Assembly: GCF_019710575.1 (NCBI RefSeq)
Contig: NZ_JAHWFK010000023.1
Span: forward strand, 124,001 to 188,000
Source: Paractinoplanes polyasparticus
GTDB taxonomy: Bacteria > Actinomycetota > Actinomycetes > Mycobacteriales > Micromonosporaceae
Direction of reading: 5' to 3'
DNA: 64,000 nt
Under the pieces are notes generated by a model, which searched no databases, was not told the DNA's origin, and saw nothing but the letters and a program-made list of their open reading frames with translations. Below, one piece after another: positions 45,998-54,914 of this stretch. The translations under genes were made by a program, and so were the position numbers. The stretch's first letter is position 1; every line of letters starts with the position of its first letter.

Positions 45998-46760
45998 GGA
46001 CGCGGGTCCTTACCGCCCAGAGCGGCCAGGCCGGGTGCAGGCCCTGCCGGTTGATGGCCAGCGGGTCGTCGCCGGCCCGCATCGCCGGGCGCAGGGTGCT
46101 GGCGAAGCTGCGGTAGCCGGCGGCGCGGGCGATCGCGACGTCGCGCTCGCCGTAGTCGACGGCGGGATGGCCGTACGGGGCCGCGAAATCCCGCACGTCG
46201 AGGCCGAGCTCCGCCTCGATCGCGTTCTTGGAGTCGACCAGCTCGCGCAGCGCCTCGTCGTCGTTCTGGTCGGCCAGTCGCCGGTGGGTCACCGTGTGCG
46301 AGCCGAAGTCGAAGCCGGCTGCGGCCATCGCGCGGCAGTCGTCCCAGCTGAGGTTGCCCGGCCGGCCGATCAGATCGGTGGTGACGAAGAACATCGCCGG
46401 CACGCCCAGCTCGCGCAGCATCGGCACGACCACGTCCCGCCAGCTGGCGTGCCCGTCGTCGAACGAGAGGCAGAAGACCGGCCCGGCCAGCGGCTGCCAC
46501 CCGGCCAGGATGCCGAGCGCCTCGTCCCACGACACCAGTCGGCCGTGGCGGCGGAACGTCAGCAGGTGGCGGCGCAGGTCAGCGGCGTACTCGGGAAGGA
46601 CGTCGTGGTAGAAGGGGAAGAACAGCCCTGGAGCGCGCGGCAGCCGGCGGAAAGCTCCCGCCGGCGCCAGGATCCGGCCCTGGATCCGGGGCCGGGCGCG
46701 GAGCCGGTTGCGCAGCTCCAGCTCGTTCAGGCGCTTCCTGATCAGAGTCGGGGACTGCAT
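45990..46760 (-). CDS. Polysaccharide deacetylase family protein
   Basis: A 256-residue NodB-type esterase/amidase that removes acetyl groups from polysaccharides. The metal-binding parts are seen: LSFDDGHAS with the catalytic DD, and GSHTVTHRRLAD with the H-x3-H pair. FPFYHDVLPEYAADL and FAAPYGHPAVDYGERD complete the fold. No signal peptide is seen, so it may act on a lipid-linked precursor inside. The ATG at 46760 is chosen because CGGAGGG lies at correct distance. First gene of the right exopolysaccharide operon, 58 bases from the shared composite element. Confidence 0.87.
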   Translation of the reverse strand: MQSPTLIRKRLNELELRNRLRARPRIQGRILAPAGAFRRLPRAPGLFFPFYHDVLPEYAADLRRHLLTFRRHGRLVSWDEALGILAGWQPLAGPVFCLSFDDGHASWRDVVVPMLRELGVPAMFFVTTDLIGRPGNLSWDDCRAMAAAGFDFGSHTVTHRRLADQNDDEALRELVDSKNAIEAELGLDVRDFAAPYGHPAVDYGERDVAIARAAGYRSFASTLRPAMRAGDDPLAINRQGLHPAWPLWAVRTRVHD

Positions 46761-46818
46761 GGGCACCCTCCGTGTCGCTGTCCTGCAACGACCCTGACAA
46801 AAATGGGGCGGGTGGCAT

Positions 46819-46857
46819 CAGTAGCAATTGTCATCACGTATGTGAGAGATATTCACA
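46819..46857 (-). promoter_or_regulatory. Composite operator/promoter element, copy 2
   Basis: Read on the minus strand: TGTGAATATCTCTCACA (46857-46841), seven bases, then TGACAATTGCTACTG (46833-46819). The block differs by one base from copy 1 at 26129-26143, and the gap is the same. The dyad outer halves (TGTGA, TCACA) are identical in the two copies. It points to the deacetylase gene 58 bases away, and so to the 11-frame operon. The divergent FemAB-like gene at 46984 may share the dyad. Confidence 0.65.
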
Positions 46858-46983
46858 TCAATTTCGGGGCCCTTGCGAAATGCGTTCCGGGCGGCGCATC
46901 ATCGCCTTTCCGGCGTCCGTCCGCCGCGGGTGCTGTTCCGCGGCCCGACCGGTTCCGCTGCCCCGACAGGTGAGGGATGACCC

Positions 46984-47994
46984 ATGCTGCAACTGCACCG
47001 GGTGGAGCCGTCGGCCGAGATCTGGGCCGAGCGCGCCACCTACGACGACCGCCTGATCTTCCACACGGAGCCGTGGCTGCGCTTCGTGGCGGAAGCCCAG
47101 CGGGCCGAGCCCGTCCTGGCCCGTGTGACCGACGGCGACCGCACCGTCGGCCACTTCACCGGCCTGCTGGCAAAGCGCTTCGGCCTGCGGATACTCGGCA
47201 GTCCCATGGCCGGCTGGACCACCTCGTACGTCGGCTTCACGCTCGGCCCCGAGGTGTCCCGCCGGGCCGCGCTCGAGGCCCTGATGCCGTTCGCCTTCCA
47301 GGAACTGGGCTGCGCCCATCTCGAGATCCGCGACCGCGGCCTGACCCCGGCCGATCTGGGCGGCCTGGGCCTGCGCTGGTCCGACGCCCCGACCGCCGTG
47401 ATTGATCTGCGCCCCGGCGAGGACGCCCTCTTCGGCGCGATGGCGAGCGCCTGCCGCCGCAATATCCGTAAGGCGGCGAAGAGCGCGGTGACCATCGAGG
47501 AGGTTGTCGACGATCCGACATTCGCCGACGATTTCTACGAGCAGTTACGCGACGTTTTCGCCAAACAGAACCTGGTGCCCACGTATTCGATCGAGCGGGT
47601 GCGTTCGCTCATCCGCAACATCGGTCCGTCCGGGCAGTTGCTGCTGCTCCGGGCGCGCGACGGCGAGGGCAGGTGCATCGCCACCGCGGTCCTGCCGTGG
47701 TATCACCGGACGATGTATTTCTGGGGCGGAGCCAGCTATCGGGAGCACCAGCACCTCCGTCCTAACGAGACGCTCATCTGGCACGCGATGCGCTGGGCCA
47801 AGGCCCGTGGCGTGACCGAGTTCGACTTCGTGGGCGGCAACTCCTACAAGGCCAAGTACGGCACCGTGGAGGTCCCCGTCCCGTGGGCCCGGCGGTCCCG
47901 CTCGCCGCTGGTCGCCAACCTGCGCGACGCCGCGCAGCAGGGCTTCGCCATGAAGCAGCGAGCCGTGGCCCGCCTGACCGGAGCCCGAGGCTGA
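46984..47994 (+). CDS. FemAB-like GNAT transferase, third and divergent copy
   Basis: A 336-residue protein of the GNAT_FemAB type. The basic stretch ASACRRNIRKAAKSAVTIEEV and the C-terminal LIWHAMRWAKARGVTEFDFVGG are typical. It differs clearly from the pair at 34365 and 36611 and has no FPPYR end. It is transcribed away from the right exopolysaccharide operon, with 223 bases between starts including the composite element. GAGGG precedes the ATG at 46984. Probably acylates a sugar or lipid acceptor; unproven. Confidence 0.75.
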   Translation: MLQLHRVEPSAEIWAERATYDDRLIFHTEPWLRFVAEAQRAEPVLARVTDGDRTVGHFTGLLAKRFGLRILGSPMAGWTTSYVGFTLGPEVSRRAALEALMPFAFQELGCAHLEIRDRGLTPADLGGLGLRWSDAPTAVIDLRPGEDALFGAMASACRRNIRKAAKSAVTIEEVVDDPTFADDFYEQLRDVFAKQNLVPTYSIERVRSLIRNIGPSGQLLLLRARDGEGRCIATAVLPWYHRTMYFWGGASYREHQHLRPNETLIWHAMRWAKARGVTEFDFVGGNSYKAKYGTVEVPVPWARRSRSPLVANLRDAAQQGFAMKQRAVARLTGARG

Positions 47995-48065
47995 TTGACG
48001 CCGGCACGTCGTCCCATGACATCGCTCTCAGTCGGAACCGCCAGCATCTGAAAGAACTTGCAGCC

Positions 48066-48190
48066 GAGCCGTCGGGCGCCCGAGGTGTCGACCGGCTGAG
48101 CCGTCAGGCGGCCGGGGTGTCGACCGGCTGAGCCGTCGGACGGCGGGGTGTCGACCGGCTGAGCCGTCAGGCGGCCGAGGTGTCGACCGG
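48066..48190. repeat. 31/32-bp tandem repeat, about four copies, at the LacI-family gene end
   Basis: GGTGTCGACCGGCTGAGCCG recurs at 48084, 48116 and 48147, and the related GGTGTCGACCGGCCG at 48179, so spacing is 32, 31 and 32 bases. The last copy encodes the C-terminus and stop of the regulator (PVDTSAA on the minus strand); the others lie beyond its stop. A partial copy precedes 48084. The space from 47995 to 48065 shows nothing else. Confidence 0.88.
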
Positions 48191-49216
48191 CCGATCTTGC
48201 CGCTTCGGGGCTTTCGCGGTCGAGTCGCGCACGACCAGCTCGGGCCGGAACAGGTATTCCGAGTGCGGCGCGCCGTGGCCGTTGATCTCGTCCATCAGTG
48301 AGCGGACCGCCGCCACGGCCATCGACGTGACGGGCTGACGCAGCGTGGTCAGGGGCGGATCGGTGAAGGCGATCAGCGGCGAGTCGTCGAAACCGATGAC
48401 CGAGACGTCGCCCGGCACGGACAGGCCGCGACGGCGGGCCGCCCGGATCGCGCCCAGCGCCATCAGGTCGGAACCGCACACCAGGCCGGTCACCCCCATC
48501 GCGAGCAGGCGGTCGGCGGCCACCTCGCCGCCCTCGACACCGAACAGCGTCAGCGACACGTAGTTGTCCAGGGCGGAGTCGGCGGTGCCGAGCTCGCGCT
48601 TCATCGCCTGGCGGTAGCCGGCCAGCTTGCGCTGGACGGCGATGAAACGGTTGGGGCCGGAGATCAGGCCGATGCGCCGGTGACCCAGCGCGACCAGGTG
48701 GGTGACGGCCAGGTCGCCGGCCAGGCGCTCGTCGCACGAGACGAACGGCGCCTCGATGCCCTCGGCGTAGCCGTTCATCAGCACGATCGGCAGCGGGCGG
48801 TCGAGAAGTCGCTGGTAGCGGGCGTGGTCGGCGGTGGTGTCGGCGGACAGGCCGGCCACGAAGATGATGCCGGAGACCTGGCGGTCGAGCAGCATCTCGA
48901 CGTACTCGTCCTCGGTGACGCCGCCCGGGGACTGGGTGCACAGCACCGGCGTGTAGCCCTGCTGGGCCAGCGTCGACTCGATCACCTGGGCGAAGGCCGG
49001 GAAGATCGGGTTCTCCAGCTCGGGGACGACCAGGCCGACCAGGCCGGCACTGCGTTTGCGCAGCCGTTCCGGGCGTTCGTAGCCCAGCACGTCGAGCGCG
49101 GTGAGCACCGCCTGGCGGGTCTCTTGCGAGACGCCCGGGCGGTCGTTGATGACGCGCGAGACCGTCGCCTCACTGACCTGGGCCTGACGGGCGATGTCGG
49201 CCATCCGTGCACGCAT
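48167..49216 (-). CDS. malR: LacI-family repressor of the maltodextrin operon
   Basis: A 349-residue LacI-type regulator. The DNA-binding domain is MADIARQAQVSEATVSRVINDRPGVS with the hinge after YERPERLRKRS; the sugar-binding part follows (GLVVPELENPIFPAFAQ, ISGPNRF, VIGFDDSPLIAFTDPPLTTLRQP). It diverges from malE, which is the arrangement of MalR and AmyR in Streptomyces and Actinoplanes, so maltodextrin-relieved repression of malEFG and the amylases is inferred. ATG at 49216 is used; ATG at 49204 is possible. The C-terminus lies in a tandem repeat. Confidence 0.85.
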   Translation of the reverse strand: MRARMADIARQAQVSEATVSRVINDRPGVSQETRQAVLTALDVLGYERPERLRKRSAGLVGLVVPELENPIFPAFAQVIESTLAQQGYTPVLCTQSPGGVTEDEYVEMLLDRQVSGIIFVAGLSADTTADHARYQRLLDRPLPIVLMNGYAEGIEAPFVSCDERLAGDLAVTHLVALGHRRIGLISGPNRFIAVQRKLAGYRQAMKRELGTADSALDNYVSLTLFGVEGGEVAADRLLAMGVTGLVCGSDLMALGAIRAARRRGLSVPGDVSVIGFDDSPLIAFTDPPLTTLRQPVTSMAVAAVRSLMDEINGHGAPHSEYLFRPELVVRDSTAKAPKRQDRPVDTSAA

Positions 49217-49254
49217 GCCGCCAACTCTAGTGATGCGACGTTTCCGGGGAGATC

Positions 49255-49287
49255 CTGCAAGCTCTTCCATTGACTGCAAGGACTTGC
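49255..49287. promoter_or_regulatory. Putative operator cluster between malR and malE
   Basis: CTGCAAG occurs at 49255-49261 and 49274-49280, a 19-base direct repeat, and the second forms a dyad GCAAG-GA-CTTGC (49276-49287). Two more half-sites stand nearer malE: GCAAG at 49389-49393 and CTTGC at 49408-49412. Direct and inverted CTTGCA elements are known for actinobacterial MalR-type repressors. The region between the two starts is 228 bases and holds no gene. Confidence 0.55.
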
Positions 49288-49444
49288 TAACGTCCCGGCA
49301 ACGACAACGACACAGGCCGATGCCTGGTCGAGACGTTCCACGCTGCGCTTCTGCAGTGCGGCAATGAAATCGCGATCACTCTCCCCTCGCAAGTCCACCG
49401 CACGTGGCTTGCAATTGATGAAACAACACGACAGGAGACGTCCC

Positions 49445-50680
49445 ATGCGCATCCGTGCCGCGGGGGCAGCTGCCGCCCTTACCTGCGCCCTGGCCCTGAC
49501 CGGCTGTGGCGGGGGCGACGCCGGCCCGACCACCGGAGCCTCGGCGGAGACACCGAAAGGCGAGCTGCTGATCTGGGCCGACGACAAGCGCGCCGCCGCC
49601 CTTCAGCCGTTCGCCGAGAAGTTCGGCGCCGAGAACGGCGTCACCGTCAAGGTGCAGGCCATTTCCAAGGATCAGCAGACCACCTTCGTCACCGCCTCCC
49701 AGCAGGGCAGCGGTCCCGACGTGACGGTCGGCGCCCACGACTGGATCGGCAACCTGGTGCAGAACGGCGCGATCGACCCGGTGCAGCTGTCCGCCGACCA
49801 GGCCGCGGGCCTCAACCCCAACGCGCTCAAGGCGGTCACCTTCAACGGGCAGACGTACGGGGTGCCGTACGCCATGGAGAATCTCGCCCTCATCCGCAAC
49901 ACCGACCTGGCCCCGAAGGCCCCGGCGACCATCGAGGAGCTGGTGGCCGAGGCCAGGAAGGCGAAGACTCCCGAGAAGCTCTGCCTGCAGGTGGGCCAGA
50001 AGGGCGACGCCTACCACCTCTACCCGCTCTACTCGAGCGCCGGCGGCTATCTGTTCGGCACGTCCGCCGACGGCGGCTACGACCCGAAGGACCTCGGCGT
50101 CGGCAAGCCCGAATCCGTCAAGGCGTTCCAGAAGATCGCGACGCTGGGCGAGAAGGGCGAAGGCGCGCTCAAGCGCTCGATCACTGGAGAGAACTCGATC
50201 GCCACGTTCACCTCGAAGAAGTGCGCGTTCCTGGTCTCCGGCCCGTGGGCGATCGCTGACGTCAAGAAGGCCGGGATCAAGTACGACATCAGCCCGGTCC
50301 CGGGCTTCCAGGGTGGACAGCCCGCCCGTCCGTTCCTCGGCGTGCAGACGTTCTACGTCGCCACCAAGGGCAAGAACAAGGCCCTGGCCCAGGAGTTCGT
50401 CACCAACTATGTGACCACGCCCGACCTCGCCGTCGCGCTCTATGCGGCCGAGCCCCGCCCGCCGGCCCTGACCGCCGCCTTCGACCAGGTGAAAGGCAAG
50501 GACGCCGACCTCGAGAAGTTCGTGACCGCGGGCAAGGACGGACTGCCGCTGCCGGCCGTGCCGGAGATGGCAGCCATCTGGGATCCGTTCGGCAAGGCCG
50601 AGGCCGCGGTGGTCGGTGGGGCCGACCCAACGAGCACGATCACGGCCGCCGGTAAAGCGATCTCGGCCGCCATCAAGTAG
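49445..50680 (+). CDS. malE: Maltodextrin-binding lipoprotein of an ABC transporter
   Basis: Cell-surface binding protein that delivers maltose or maltodextrins to MalFG. 411 residues. The lipoprotein signal is MRIRAAGAAAALTCALALTGC, with the lipobox Cys near residue 21. The family-1 binding fold is seen in GELLIWADDKRAAALQPFAEKF, KVQAISKDQQTTFVTASQQGSGPDV-like text and FNGQTYGVPYAMENLALI. AGGAGA precedes the ATG at 49445; a longer frame from 49364 is not needed. First gene of the operon; regulator sites lie just upstream. Confidence 0.92.
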   Translation: MRIRAAGAAAALTCALALTGCGGGDAGPTTGASAETPKGELLIWADDKRAAALQPFAEKFGAENGVTVKVQAISKDQQTTFVTASQQGSGPDVTVGAHDWIGNLVQNGAIDPVQLSADQAAGLNPNALKAVTFNGQTYGVPYAMENLALIRNTDLAPKAPATIEELVAEARKAKTPEKLCLQVGQKGDAYHLYPLYSSAGGYLFGTSADGGYDPKDLGVGKPESVKAFQKIATLGEKGEGALKRSITGENSIATFTSKKCAFLVSGPWAIADVKKAGIKYDISPVPGFQGGQPARPFLGVQTFYVATKGKNKALAQEFVTNYVTTPDLAVALYAAEPRPPALTAAFDQVKGKDADLEKFVTAGKDGLPLPAVPEMAAIWDPFGKAEAAVVGGADPTSTITAAGKAISAAIK

Positions 50681-50687
50681 CCAGCCG

Positions 50688-52286
50688 ATGTCGATCATGC
50701 TTGACGGGCCTGCCACGACGCAGGCCCGTCCCGCCCCCGAGGACGACCGCCCGGGGCGCACATCCGGCTCGCTGATCAAGATCGTGTTGCTCGGGTTGAC
50801 CGTGGCCATCGCGGTCTGGGCCGCTTTCCCCCTGGCCGAGAACCGGGCGTGGACGGGCCTGGCCGTTCTGACCGCCACCACGGCCGGCCTGCTCTACCTG
50901 TATCTGACCCCGCGCCACATTCCGCTGAAATACCTGGCCCCGGGCACGATCCTGCTCATCCTGTTCCAGGTGTTCCCGGTGCTCTACACGGCGAGCACGG
51001 CCTTCACCAACTTCGGCGACGGCCATCGGGGCAGCAAGGACGAGGCCGTCGTGGCCATCCAGGCCGCTTCGGTCACCCAGGTGCCGGGTTCCCAGCAGTA
51101 CGCCCTGACGGTCGCGACGACCGGCGACCCGGCCACCGGGCCCCTGGTCTTCCTCATCACCGACCCGGCCACCCGCCAGGTCTCGGCCGGCGACGCCGAC
51201 GGTCTGAAGGCCGTTCCCGGCGGCGACGTCACCGTGGGCAGCACCGGCCGGGTCACCTCCGCGAGCGGCTACACGGTGCTCACCGCCGGCCAGGCCGGTC
51301 TACGCAGCGCCGAGATCACCGCGCTGGCCGTCCCCACGCCGGGCGGCGCGATCCGCTCGTCGGGACTGTCCCGGGCGTACGAGGGAAGGGCCGGCCGAAC
51401 CTACGACGGGGGCTGCGACTGCATCCGGGACACCACGACCGGCCGGACCTGGACAGCGGACGAAAGCGCCGGCGCCTTTGTGGACGCCGGCGGTGAACGC
51501 CTGGCCCAGGGGTGGAAGGTGACGATCGGCTTCGGCAACTTCACGAGAGTGCTCACCGACCCGGCCATCGCCGGGCCCTTCCTTCGTACGCTGGTGTGGA
51601 ACTTCGGTTTTGCCATCGCCTCCACCGGCGGCACCTTCGTGCTGGGGCTGCTGCTCGCGATGGCGTTGCACTCGCCGCGTGTGCAGGGCCGCACCGCCTA
51701 TCGGGTGCTGCTGGTGTTGCCGTACGCCATGCCGTCGTTCGCCATGCTGCTGGTCTGGCGGGACATGTTCAACACCGACTTCGGCCTGATCAACAACCTG
51801 TTCGGCAGCGACGTCGACTGGTTCGGGGGCAGCGCCTCGGCCCGGCTCGCGGTGATCCTCGTGCAGCTCTGGCTCGGTTATCCGTACATGTTCCTGGTCG
51901 CCACCGGCGCCCTCCAGGCCATTCCGCGCGAGCTCGCCGAGGCATCGCGGATCGACGGCGCGAGCGCGTGGGGCGGCTTCCGCCGGATCACCCTGCCGCT
52001 GCTGATGGTCGCGCTGACCCCGCTGCTGATCTCGTCGTTCGCGTTCAACTTCAACAACTTCAACGCGATCTACCTGACCACCGAGGGCGCGCCCTTCCCG
52101 GCCGACAATCCGGCCAACGGCGCCACCGACCTGCTGATCACCTACACCTACCGGATCGCCTTCGGCGGCGGGGGAGCGCAGTACGGCTACGCGGCTGCCA
52201 TCTCCATCTTCATCTTCCTGATCGTGGCGGTCGTGTCCGCGATCAGCTTCCGGCGCACCCGTCACCTCGAGGAGGTCCACTCATGA
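50688..52286 (+). CDS. malF: Maltodextrin ABC transporter permease MalF
   Basis: A 532-residue permease with about eight membrane helices. The EAA loop that meets the ATPase is EASRIDGASAWGGFRRITLPLL-like near residues 420-440. Between the early helices and the core lies an extracytoplasmic insert of about 180 residues (codons near 51000-51530), comparable to the P2 domain of E. coli MalF, which touches the binding protein. ATG at 50688, 7 bases after malE, lacks a strong binding site; ATG at 50697 is possible. Overlaps malG in ATGA. Confidence 0.92.
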   Translation: MSIMLDGPATTQARPAPEDDRPGRTSGSLIKIVLLGLTVAIAVWAAFPLAENRAWTGLAVLTATTAGLLYLYLTPRHIPLKYLAPGTILLILFQVFPVLYTASTAFTNFGDGHRGSKDEAVVAIQAASVTQVPGSQQYALTVATTGDPATGPLVFLITDPATRQVSAGDADGLKAVPGGDVTVGSTGRVTSASGYTVLTAGQAGLRSAEITALAVPTPGGAIRSSGLSRAYEGRAGRTYDGGCDCIRDTTTGRTWTADESAGAFVDAGGERLAQGWKVTIGFGNFTRVLTDPAIAGPFLRTLVWNFGFAIASTGGTFVLGLLLAMALHSPRVQGRTAYRVLLVLPYAMPSFAMLLVWRDMFNTDFGLINNLFGSDVDWFGGSASARLAVILVQLWLGYPYMFLVATGALQAIPRELAEASRIDGASAWGGFRRITLPLLMVALTPLLISSFAFNFNNFNAIYLTTEGAPFPADNPANGATDLLITYTYRIAFGGGGAQYGYAAAISIFIFLIVAVVSAISFRRTRHLEEVHS

Positions 52287-53128
52287 CGCGTTGGATCCAG
52301 CAGGTCGGGTGGCGACATCTGGTCGGGGTGCTCGTGCTGGCGTTCGCGATGGTGCCGATCGTCTTCGTCGTCTCGGCCGCCTTCAACCCGCTCGGCACGT
52401 TGTCGTCGAGCGAGCTGGTACCGACCGGCGCGTCGCTCGCCAACTTCACCGGCCTGTTCTCCGGCACCGGGTTCGGCCGCTGGTTCCTCAACTCGATCGT
52501 CATCGCGTCGGTGTCGTCGATCGCCTCGGTCTTCATCTCGGCCCTGGCCGCGTACGCCTTCAGCCGCCGCCGCTTCCGGGGCCGGCGCGTGGGCCTGCTG
52601 TCGGTGCTGCTGATCCAGATGTTCCCGCAGTTCCTGGCGATCGTCGCCATCTTCCTGATCTTCTCGACGGTGACCGACCGGTGGCCGGCCATCGGCTTCA
52701 ACACGTCGTCGGGCCTGATCCTGCTCTATCTGGGCGGCGCCCTGGGCGTGAACACGTGGCTGATGAAGGGCTTCTTCGACACGCTGCCCCGCGAGCTGGA
52801 CGAGTCGGCCACAATGGACGGCGCGTCGCACGCGCAGGTCTTCTTCCGCATCCTGCTGCCGCTGGTGGCGCCGATCCTCGCGGTCACCGCGCTGCTGGCG
52901 TTCATCGGCACCATCAACGAGTTCCTCATCGCCAACGTGTTCCTGACCGACGCCGGCGCCAAGACGCTGCCGGTGGGCCTGTACGGGCTGGTGGCCGGCG
53001 AGCGCAACGCCAACTTCGGCATGTTCTGCGCCGGCACGCTGCTCACCGCGATCCCCACCGTGCTGGTCTTCCAGCTGTTGCAGCGCTACATCACCGACGG
53101 GCTGACGGCCGGGGCGGTGAAGGGATGA
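52283..53128 (+). CDS. malG: Maltodextrin ABC transporter permease MalG
   Basis: A 281-residue permease with six membrane helices. The EAA loop is ELDESATMDGASHAQVFFRILLP-like near residues 170-190, and the C-terminal helix pair is usual. It pairs with MalF. No ATPase gene follows; in streptomycetes a shared ATPase, MsiK, encoded elsewhere, serves such transporters, and that is likely here. GGAGG precedes the ATG at 52283. It overlaps malF and the next gene by 4 bases each. Confidence 0.93.
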   Translation: MTRWIQQVGWRHLVGVLVLAFAMVPIVFVVSAAFNPLGTLSSSELVPTGASLANFTGLFSGTGFGRWFLNSIVIASVSSIASVFISALAAYAFSRRRFRGRRVGLLSVLLIQMFPQFLAIVAIFLIFSTVTDRWPAIGFNTSSGLILLYLGGALGVNTWLMKGFFDTLPRELDESATMDGASHAQVFFRILLPLVAPILAVTALLAFIGTINEFLIANVFLTDAGAKTLPVGLYGLVAGERNANFGMFCAGTLLTAIPTVLVFQLLQRYITDGLTAGAVKG

Positions 53129-54903
53129 TCCGGCGCCCGCACCACGACGGCAGCGAGCTCTACGTCAGCGATCCCGCCCCGGATCTCGGCGACACGGTGA
53201 GCGTCTTCGTCCGGGTGCCGCGGGGTACCGGTGTGTCGCGCGTGCACATGCGCTGGGTGCGCGACGGCGAGCCGGTCTTCACGTCGCTCCGGGTGGATCG
53301 CCGCGAGGGCGGCGACACGTGGTGGCGCGGTGATCTCGAGGCGCACAACCCGGTCACCCGCTACCGCTTCCTGCTCGGCACCACGAGCGGGGTGCGCTGG
53401 CTGACGGCGTTCGGGCTCACCGCGTACGACGTGCCCGACAGCACCGACTTCCAGCTGGTGGCCTACCCGGCCGCCCCGGCCTGGGCCCGCGACGCCGTGG
53501 TCTATCAGATCTTCCCCGACCGGTACGCCCGGTCGCCCGGCGCGGACGTGCGGGAGACCCCGGACTGGGCAGTGCGGGCGGCGTCCTGGGACGAGCCGGT
53601 GGCTCCCGGCCCGGACGCCACCCGCGTGGTCTACGGCGGCGACCTGGACGGCGTCGCGCGCCGGCTCGACCACGTGACCGCGCTCGGCGCCGACACCGTC
53701 TATCTGACCCCGTTCTTCCCGGCACGCTCCAATCACCGCTACGACGCGGCCGGTTTCGACCGGGTCGACCCGCTGCTCGGCGGCGACCGCGCCCTCGAAC
53801 GGCTCGCGTCGGCCGCCCGCGACCGCGGCCTGCGGCTGATCGGCGACCTCACCACCAACCACACCGGCGACGCGCATCCGTGGTTCGCCGACCGGCCCGA
53901 CTTCTACTACTCCAAGCCGGACGGCGGTCACGTCGCCTGGCTCGACGTGCCCTCGCTGCCCAAGCTGAACTGGTCGAGCCACGAGCTGCGGCGGGAGTTC
54001 CGGTCCATCGTCCAGCGGTGGCTGGCCGAGCCGTACGGGTTGTCGGGCTGGCGGATCGACGTGGCGAACATGACGGCCCGGTTCGGCGCCGGCGACTGGA
54101 ACCACGAGGTGGCCGCGTGGCTGTGCCGGGCCGTGCGGGAAGCCCGGCCGGACGGGTTGCTGATCGCCGAGCACGGCCACGACGCGACCGGCGACCTCGA
54201 CCGGGACGGCTGGCACGGCACGATGAACTACGCCGGCTTCACCCGTCCGGTGTGGTGCTGGCTGCGCGCCGGCACGGTGCCGTTCGACGGCTTCCTGGGC
54301 CGCCCCGAGGACCTGCCGCTGCTGGGCGCCGAGGCTCTGATGGCAACCATGTCGGCGTTCGCGTCGCAGATGTCGTGGCGCTCGTGGCAGGCGTCGTGGC
54401 AGCTGCTCGGCTCGCACGACACGGCCCGGATCCGTACGGTCGTCGGCGGCGCGGAGCGGCAGCACGTCGCCGCCGGGTTGTTGTTCACGCTGCCGGGCAC
54501 GCCGATGGTCTTCGCCGGCGACGAGCTCGGGCTCACCGGCGGCGGCAACGAGTCGGCCCGCGTGCCGATGCCCTGGAACCGCCCCGACACCTGGGACACC
54601 ACCACGCTGGGCCGTTACCGCGAGCTCATCGCGCTCCGCCGATCGGCGCCCGCACTGCGCCGGGGCGGGCTGCGCTGGGTGCACGCCGACGGCGACTGCC
54701 TGGTCTTCCTGCGCGAGAGCGCCGAACAGAGCGTGCTCGTGCTGGCTTCCCGCGCGGCCGGACAGATCCGGCTCATCGGCCTCCCGGCCGACGCGATCCT
54801 GGAGAACCTTTACGGCGGCGCGCCGCCGCTGCACATTGAAACCGATGGTTCCACCGTCATCGATGGATACGGCCCGGCCGTTCAGGTCTGGGCTCTCCCC
54901 TAG
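53125..54903 (+). CDS. GH13 alpha-glucosidase/neopullulanase-like enzyme
   Basis: Cytoplasmic alpha-glucan hydrolase of 592 residues, without signal peptide. An N-terminal beta domain (residues 1-125, CBM34-like) precedes the barrel, which starts at DAVVYQIFPDRYARS. GH13 residues are visible: GDLTTNHTGDAH, the nucleophile Asp 312 in GWRIDVAN, the acid Glu 349 in LIAEHGH, and Asp 432 in LGSHDTAR. It probably breaks imported maltodextrins to glucose and shorter sugars. ATG at 53125 overlaps the malG stop in ATGA. Confidence 0.92.
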   Translation: MIRRPHHDGSELYVSDPAPDLGDTVSVFVRVPRGTGVSRVHMRWVRDGEPVFTSLRVDRREGGDTWWRGDLEAHNPVTRYRFLLGTTSGVRWLTAFGLTAYDVPDSTDFQLVAYPAAPAWARDAVVYQIFPDRYARSPGADVRETPDWAVRAASWDEPVAPGPDATRVVYGGDLDGVARRLDHVTALGADTVYLTPFFPARSNHRYDAAGFDRVDPLLGGDRALERLASAARDRGLRLIGDLTTNHTGDAHPWFADRPDFYYSKPDGGHVAWLDVPSLPKLNWSSHELRREFRSIVQRWLAEPYGLSGWRIDVANMTARFGAGDWNHEVAAWLCRAVREARPDGLLIAEHGHDATGDLDRDGWHGTMNYAGFTRPVWCWLRAGTVPFDGFLGRPEDLPLLGAEALMATMSAFASQMSWRSWQASWQLLGSHDTARIRTVVGGAERQHVAAGLLFTLPGTPMVFAGDELGLTGGGNESARVPMPWNRPDTWDTTTLGRYRELIALRRSAPALRRGGLRWVHADGDCLVFLRESAEQSVLVLASRAAGQIRLIGLPADAILENLYGGAPPLHIETDGSTVIDGYGPAVQVWALP

Positions 54904-54914
54904 AAAGGGACATT

